Below the pieces are notes generated by a model, which saw only the letters and a list, made by a program, of their open reading frames with translations, was not told the DNA's origin and did no database searches. A stretch of DNA of 37,567 nt. It comes from an uncultured Thomasclavelia sp. (GTDB lineage: Bacteria; Bacillota_I; Bacilli_A; Erysipelotrichales; Coprobacillaceae). The stretch covers positions 1 through 37,567 of the forward strand of contig NZ_CALUXO010000042.1 of NCBI RefSeq assembly GCF_944324745.1. Direction: 5' to 3'. Shown one piece after another: positions 34,159-37,567 of this stretch; position 1 is the first letter of the stretch, and every line of letters starts with the position of its first letter. The position numbers were made by a program, and so were the translations under genes.

Positions 34159-34701
34159 TCAAAGATTTTTTCCTAACTGATAGGCTTCTTGAATATAACT
34201 CTGTGGTACATATTTTTCCTTTTCACTACGACAGCCACCAGCTAAAACCATTCCTCTATCTTTCCAGCCCAAGGCTCTTGTAAAAAAGCGATAAAAAGAT
34301 ACTGCTTGTTCAAAAGCATAGAAATCATCACTTCCTGCTGTCATTAATAACATGGTCTCTCGATATGGGTACTCATCATTAATTGAAATGGCATAAAGAC
34401 GATCGATCCATGATTTCAATCTTCCTGATATGCTCCAAAAATATAATGGTGAAGCCAAAACAATGATATCAGCCTTAGCAAACATCGGATAATATTCCTG
34501 CATATCATCTTGAATCACACAACTACCACCATTAATTTGACAAGCTCCACAGCCACGACAACCCATGATTCTACCATCTAGATTAATTTTAGTTACATGA
34601 TGATTAGCATCTTTGGCTCCTTGAATAAAAGAATCACACAACAAATTAGTATTTCCGTTTTTATTTCCAGCTCCTACCACAACTAAAATATTTTTCATCA
34701 T
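34159..34701 (-). CDS. Iron-sulfur flavoprotein / NAD(P)H-dependent FMN reductase
   Basis: A 180-residue flavodoxin-fold protein. FMN phosphate loop: GNKNGNTNLL (12-21). The compact cluster motif C-x2-C-x2-C-x6-C (Cys48, 51, 54, 61) matches iron-sulfur flavoproteins of the Isf type. LASPLYFWSISGRLKSWIDR is the conserved flavin-binding segment. It probably reduces flavin or a small electron acceptor in the cytosol. It follows the small 34717 gene by 15 nt and has G-rich ribosome site GGGGGT. Confidence 0.88.
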   Translation of the reverse strand: MMKNILVVVGAGNKNGNTNLLCDSFIQGAKDANHHVTKINLDGRIMGCRGCGACQINGGSCVIQDDMQEYYPMFAKADIIVLASPLYFWSISGRLKSWIDRLYAISINDEYPYRETMLLMTAGSDDFYAFEQAVSFYRFFTRALGWKDRGMVLAGGCRSEKEKYVPQSYIQEAYQLGKNL

Positions 34702-34716
34702 CTACCCCCTGCTTTT

Positions 34717-34935
34717 TTATTTCAAATTATTAATAATGGCATTAATACGATCAATTTGATGCTGTTTATTATGAATACTTTCTAATAAAAGACCACACTG
34801 TTTTAAAAAAAGTCCATCTACTTTTTTATAATCGTGTTGATTTAAACCCATTATTATTTCAGTAATCATTTGATGATCACATCCAATTTCATCTAAACAC
34901 TGCTGCAATTCTTTAATGTCAATATTTTCATCCAT
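34717..34935 (-). CDS. Small helical protein resembling a MerR C-terminal domain
   Basis: 72 residues, nearly all helical. It begins DIKELQQCLDEIGCDHQMITEI and ends with a coiled-coil-like SIHNKQHQIDRINAIINNL, similar to the dimerisation helix of MerR regulators but with no DNA-binding domain. Small proteins of this type often sit next to flavodoxin-fold genes in Firmicutes. It is the first gene after a MerR-type promoter, so it may be a modulator of, or relic from, that regulator. GGAGATGGA precedes the ATG. Confidence 0.7.
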   Translation of the reverse strand: MDENIDIKELQQCLDEIGCDHQMITEIIMGLNQHDYKKVDGLFLKQCGLLLESIHNKQHQIDRINAIINNLK

Positions 34936-35027
34936 ATTTCCATCTCCATCTTTTTAAGCTTAGGCAATGTTTTTAGATCAAACTTGTCGAATTGTTGCCA
35001 TTATCCACTTTAAACAGGGTTAAAGCT

Positions 35028-35058
35028 ATTATAAAACTTAAAGCAGACTTTAAGTCAA
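35028..35058 (-). promoter_or_regulatory. MerR-type promoter of the flavoprotein/lar operon
   Basis: -35 TTGACT (35053-35058) and -10 TATAAT (35028-35033) are 19 nt apart, longer than normal. The spacer holds a perfect ACTTAAAG-N4-CTTTAAGT dyad (35036-35055). This is the standard MerR-family design, and the dyad resembles that of aldehyde/thiol-stress MerR regulators (AdhR/NmlR). No terminator was found between here and 29200. Confidence 0.8.
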
Positions 35059-35163
35059 GTATCTAAAATACCTAGCAACATATTTGATTTATTAACATTG
35101 TCATTACATTTATTATTTTAAATGACCAATATTTAAATATCAAATACCTATAATAAAAGAAAA

Positions 35164-35184
35164 CCTATGCTAAAAAAGCATAGG
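35164..35184 (-). terminator. Terminator of the LysR gene
   Basis: CCTATGC/GCATAGG stem (35164-35170, 35178-35184), 7-nt loop, then TTTTCTTTTATT on the minus strand. Confidence 0.75.
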
Positions 35185-35197
35185 AATTCATTAACTA

Positions 35198-36088
35198 CTA
35201 TTTAAAATCATCAATTGTCTTTTTTACAGTATCTAAAAAATACTGTGAAGCTTTAGATAAGATTTGATACTTTTTCCAAATAAAATAATAAGAAACTTCT
35301 CTAGCCCCTACTAACGGTCTAAAACATAGCTGACTCTCTCCAGTAGTATTAATCAAATTATCTAAACAAATTGCATACCCTAATTGATCTTCGACCATCA
35401 AAGTTGCATTAAATAACAAACTATAAGTAGAAACAATATTTAGATGCTCAATATCATTATTAAACCATTCACTTAATTGGGAATTATTATTAATCTCTTT
35501 AGAAACAATCAATGGTTTATCTTTAATATCTTCTAAAGAAATAGCTTCTTTATCAGCCCATTTATCATCTTTGCGCATTAAAACACCCCAATGATGACTT
35601 ATAGGCAATAATAGATGATTATAATTATATAATTTAGGATGTTCCGTCAATACTCCGAAATCGATTAAGCCATTTTCAATTTTATCAATAATATCCGGAC
35701 CATTACCACTATGTATATTAAACTTTACGGCTGGATGCAGTTGTTGCATTTTTTTCATAGAACTAGTAATTATTCGCAATGTTTGACATTCACCAGCTCC
35801 AAGATAAATATTTCCTGCTAAAACCGAATCCATCGTCATTAATTCATGTTCAGTTTTATTAACTAGATTAACTATTTCTTCAGCTCTTTGCCTCAATAAG
35901 ATCCCTTCTTCAGTTAAAGTAATCTTCTTATTTCCTCTAATAAATAACTGTTTACCAATTTCTTCTTCTAGATCCTTCATCTGTCTTGACAAAGTAGGTT
36001 GCGTTATATGCAAGACCTCAGCAGCTCCGGATATAGTCTCTTCTCTAGCTATTGCCAGAAAATACTGTAACACTCTAAATTCCACCAT
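35198..36088 (-). CDS. LysR-family transcriptional regulator
   Basis: A 296-residue regulator with an N-terminal helix-turn-helix (FRVLQYFLAIAREETISGAAEVLHITQPTLSRQMKDLEEE) and a two-lobe effector domain from about residue 90. Start placed at ATG 36088, since AAAGGA abuts the ATG two codons earlier. It does not face a divergent target as many LysR genes do; it follows the surface esterase gene with a terminator between. A -10 TATAAT at 36115-36120 is the likely promoter. Effector unknown. Confidence 0.9.
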   Translation of the reverse strand: MVEFRVLQYFLAIAREETISGAAEVLHITQPTLSRQMKDLEEEIGKQLFIRGNKKITLTEEGILLRQRAEEIVNLVNKTEHELMTMDSVLAGNIYLGAGECQTLRIITSSMKKMQQLHPAVKFNIHSGNGPDIIDKIENGLIDFGVLTEHPKLYNYNHLLLPISHHWGVLMRKDDKWADKEAISLEDIKDKPLIVSKEINNNSQLSEWFNNDIEHLNIVSTYSLLFNATLMVEDQLGYAICLDNLINTTGESQLCFRPLVGAREVSYYFIWKKYQILSKASQYFLDTVKKTIDDFK

Positions 36089-36154
36089 GATCATCCTTTC
36101 TTATAGTTATTTTAATTATAATCCAATTTTATCAAATTAACTATTTCTTTTATC

Positions 36155-36181
36155 AAAAAAGAGCGATATATTCTATCGCTC
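36155..36181 (-). terminator. Terminator of the surface esterase gene
   Basis: GAGCGATA/TATCGCTC stem (36161-36168, 36174-36181), 5-nt loop, then six T on the minus strand. Confidence 0.8.
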
Positions 36182-36198
36182 CTAAACATTAATTAATA

Positions 36199-37567
36199 TT
36201 AAAATACTTTTTTCTTTTTTAAACTTACTAAAATTCCGACAATAGCGATACCGGCCATAGTTGCATATAATGGATAATTTACATCATCACCAGTTTTTAC
36301 AGCACTTTGATTACCAGTTGTTGTTCCGGTTGCTACACTTACTTGTCCACTTTGTCCTGGTTGACTTGGAGTTGTTGGTGTGTCAGGTACATCTGGAGTA
36401 TCTGGATTGTTTTGATCACCTGGATTATCTGGTGTATCTATATCTCCAGGATCTTCAGGAGTTACTGGTTCCCTATCTTTTGACCAGCACACATCTTTAG
36501 CAAATGTATATAAACATTGTCCCCAAGTATAAATATCATGAGAACCATGAACTAAACCACCATCAATGAAATTATCTTCTGGCATATACATGGCACACCA
36601 GTCACGAATTGTTTCATAAGCACCGTAATATCCAAATCCATTAGCAAAGACTGCTGTATCCGCATCACCAGCCATTGTAAAGACTACTGAATTTAATAAA
36701 TCATCAGAAGCTACGATATTTTCATATACTTCTTGTAAGTATTCAGCGGCATCATCATCGTAGAATCTTGAGCTATCATATTCAAATCCATCAGCAAATG
36801 TAGCATTTCCAATGTTACATCCTGAGAAAATTCCAAAATATCCAAAACTATCGGCATGATGGAATGCCATATAAGTAGTTGTCATTGCTCCCATAGAGAA
36901 TCCTGCAAATGCCCGATCATCTGGATCAGTTGATACATTATAATTAGCTTCGATATATGGAATGATATAATTAACAACGTTATCAGCAATTTGTTCATAA
37001 TTCCAATTGTATAATGTATTATCCATACCGACTACAATTGCTTCTTGTTCAGGATTTTCAGCAATTACATGATCCATAATATTTGTTGCTTGAGGTTGCG
37101 AGAACCAATAAGTTTCATTACCACCAGCACCATGAGTTAAATAAATAACTTTATAAGGTTCTTCACGATTTGGATCATAATTTGCAGGTAAATAAATACC
37201 TAAATCTTGGTCTTCAGCTAAAGAACCAGCATATTCTACATATTCAAGCGTACCTTTATTTTCACCTTCATATGGTGTTACATAGTCTAAATTTGGAGAT
37301 TCTGATTGTTTTACTGGATCCCATTTTCCATAAACAATACTATGAGTAATATCACTAGTAGCTGAATTACTATTAGCTTCATTATCACGACAAGGTGACA
37401 AGTTAGCAGGATCATCAATTTGAATTGATTGATGATCACCATAATTTACTGTGTAATAGTAATAATGTGCACCACTAATCATTGGAAGACTAATTTCATA
37501 ATATCCAGTATTTGGATTTAAAGTTAATTCATAAGACCATTCACCACCCCAAATACCACTTTGACCT
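36199..37567 (-). CDS. Cell-surface CE1 esterase, 5' end outside the window
   Basis: At least 455 residues; the frame stays open to the window edge. The N-terminal part seen (GIWGGEWSYELTLNPNTGYY, then YYYYTVNYGD) is an immunoglobulin-like esterase domain. An esterase-D/feruloyl-type alpha/beta hydrolase follows: oxyanion loop LTHGAGGNETYW, nucleophile in FAGFSMGAM, histidine in GLVHGSHDIYTW. Such CE1 enzymes cut ester-linked acetyl or feruloyl groups from plant polysaccharides. A proline/aspartate-rich linker leads to AVKTGD, a hydrophobic helix and KKKK, a sortase-type anchor lacking a strict LPxTG. Confidence 0.88.
   Translation of the reverse strand, partial: GQSGIWGGEWSYELTLNPNTGYYEISLPMISGAHYYYYTVNYGDHQSIQIDDPANLSPCRDNEANSNSATSDITHSIVYGKWDPVKQSESPNLDYVTPYEGENKGTLEYVEYAGSLAEDQDLGIYLPANYDPNREEPYKVIYLTHGAGGNETYWFSQPQATNIMDHVIAENPEQEAIVVGMDNTLYNWNYEQIADNVVNYIIPYIEANYNVSTDPDDRAFAGFSMGAMTTTYMAFHHADSFGYFGIFSGCNIGNATFADGFEYDSSRFYDDDAAEYLQEVYENIVASDDLLNSVVFTMAGDADTAVFANGFGYYGAYETIRDWCAMYMPEDNFIDGGLVHGSHDIYTWGQCLYTFAKDVCWSKDREPVTPEDPGDIDTPDNPGDQNNPDTPDVPDTPTTPSQPGQSGQVSVATGTTTGNQSAVKTGDDVNYPLYATMAGIAIVGILVSLKKKKVF

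Noticed and set aside
36350-36470. Short repeats rich in TCTGG/CCAGG
   Set aside because: They encode the Pro-Asp-rich linker of the surface esterase; no CRISPR-like spacing.

Overview
The window is AT-rich, densely coded, low-GC Firmicutes DNA. Small FMN and Fe-S proteins, Lar nickel-cofactor genes, a guanine riboswitch, a BceRS-BceAB module and a Gram-positive surface anchor all point to an anaerobic gut Firmicute. My best guess is the Erysipelotrichia (Coprobacillaceae / Thomasclavelia type), but that is inferred from gene content and style, not tested. Almost every gene lies on the minus strand; the one sizeable plus-strand gene is at 10682-12163. No rRNA, tRNA, CRISPR array or intact mobile element was seen.

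Layout. 139-2611: a membrane-anchored methyltransferase-fold protein and a WG-repeat lipoprotein. 2686-7606: an accessory block holding an APH-type kinase, a lone AAA ATPase, a decayed transposase beside a truncated gene, two GNAT acetyltransferases and a DUF6718-like protein. Two near-identical terminator hairpins in the same orientation flank it. 7630-12163: a DUF6465-like protein, TypA/BipA, a pentapeptide-repeat protein and an unrecognised 493-residue protein. 12182-17356: an SGNH hydrolase plus a complete BceR-BceS-BceA-BceB peptide-antibiotic sensing and resistance module, with a recognisable BceR operator in front of bceA. 17416-19188: an MFS transporter broken by a frameshift in an A7/T7 tract, followed by an FMN-barrel/ferredoxin fusion. 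19302-20996: a Na/Pi-cotransporter-like protein with a PhoU domain.

21381-28301: one operon beginning with a guanine-class purine riboswitch and its terminator. It encodes a PotABCD-like ABC importer, adenine deaminase and a second purine-deaminase-like amidohydrolase. The riboswitch and enzymes suggest a purine salvage system whose transporter may be misnamed as a polyamine importer. 28657-29097: an Rrf2 regulator whose promoter carries a TGTAA-N9-TTACA palindrome over its -35 box. The same element, twice, brackets the MFS/ferredoxin promoter 10 kb away, so the two loci are probably one regulon.

29216-35058: apparently one long operon reading from a MerR-type promoter (19-bp spacer with a perfect dyad). 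It encodes a small MerR-C-terminus-like protein, an iron-sulfur flavoprotein, a 27-residue ORF, LarE, a nickel ECF transporter (NikMN, Q, O), LarB and only the first half of LarC. It would import nickel and build the nickel-pincer cofactor, but neither LarA nor the LarC C-terminal half is present. 35198-37567: a LysR regulator and a 5'-truncated cell-surface CE1 esterase.
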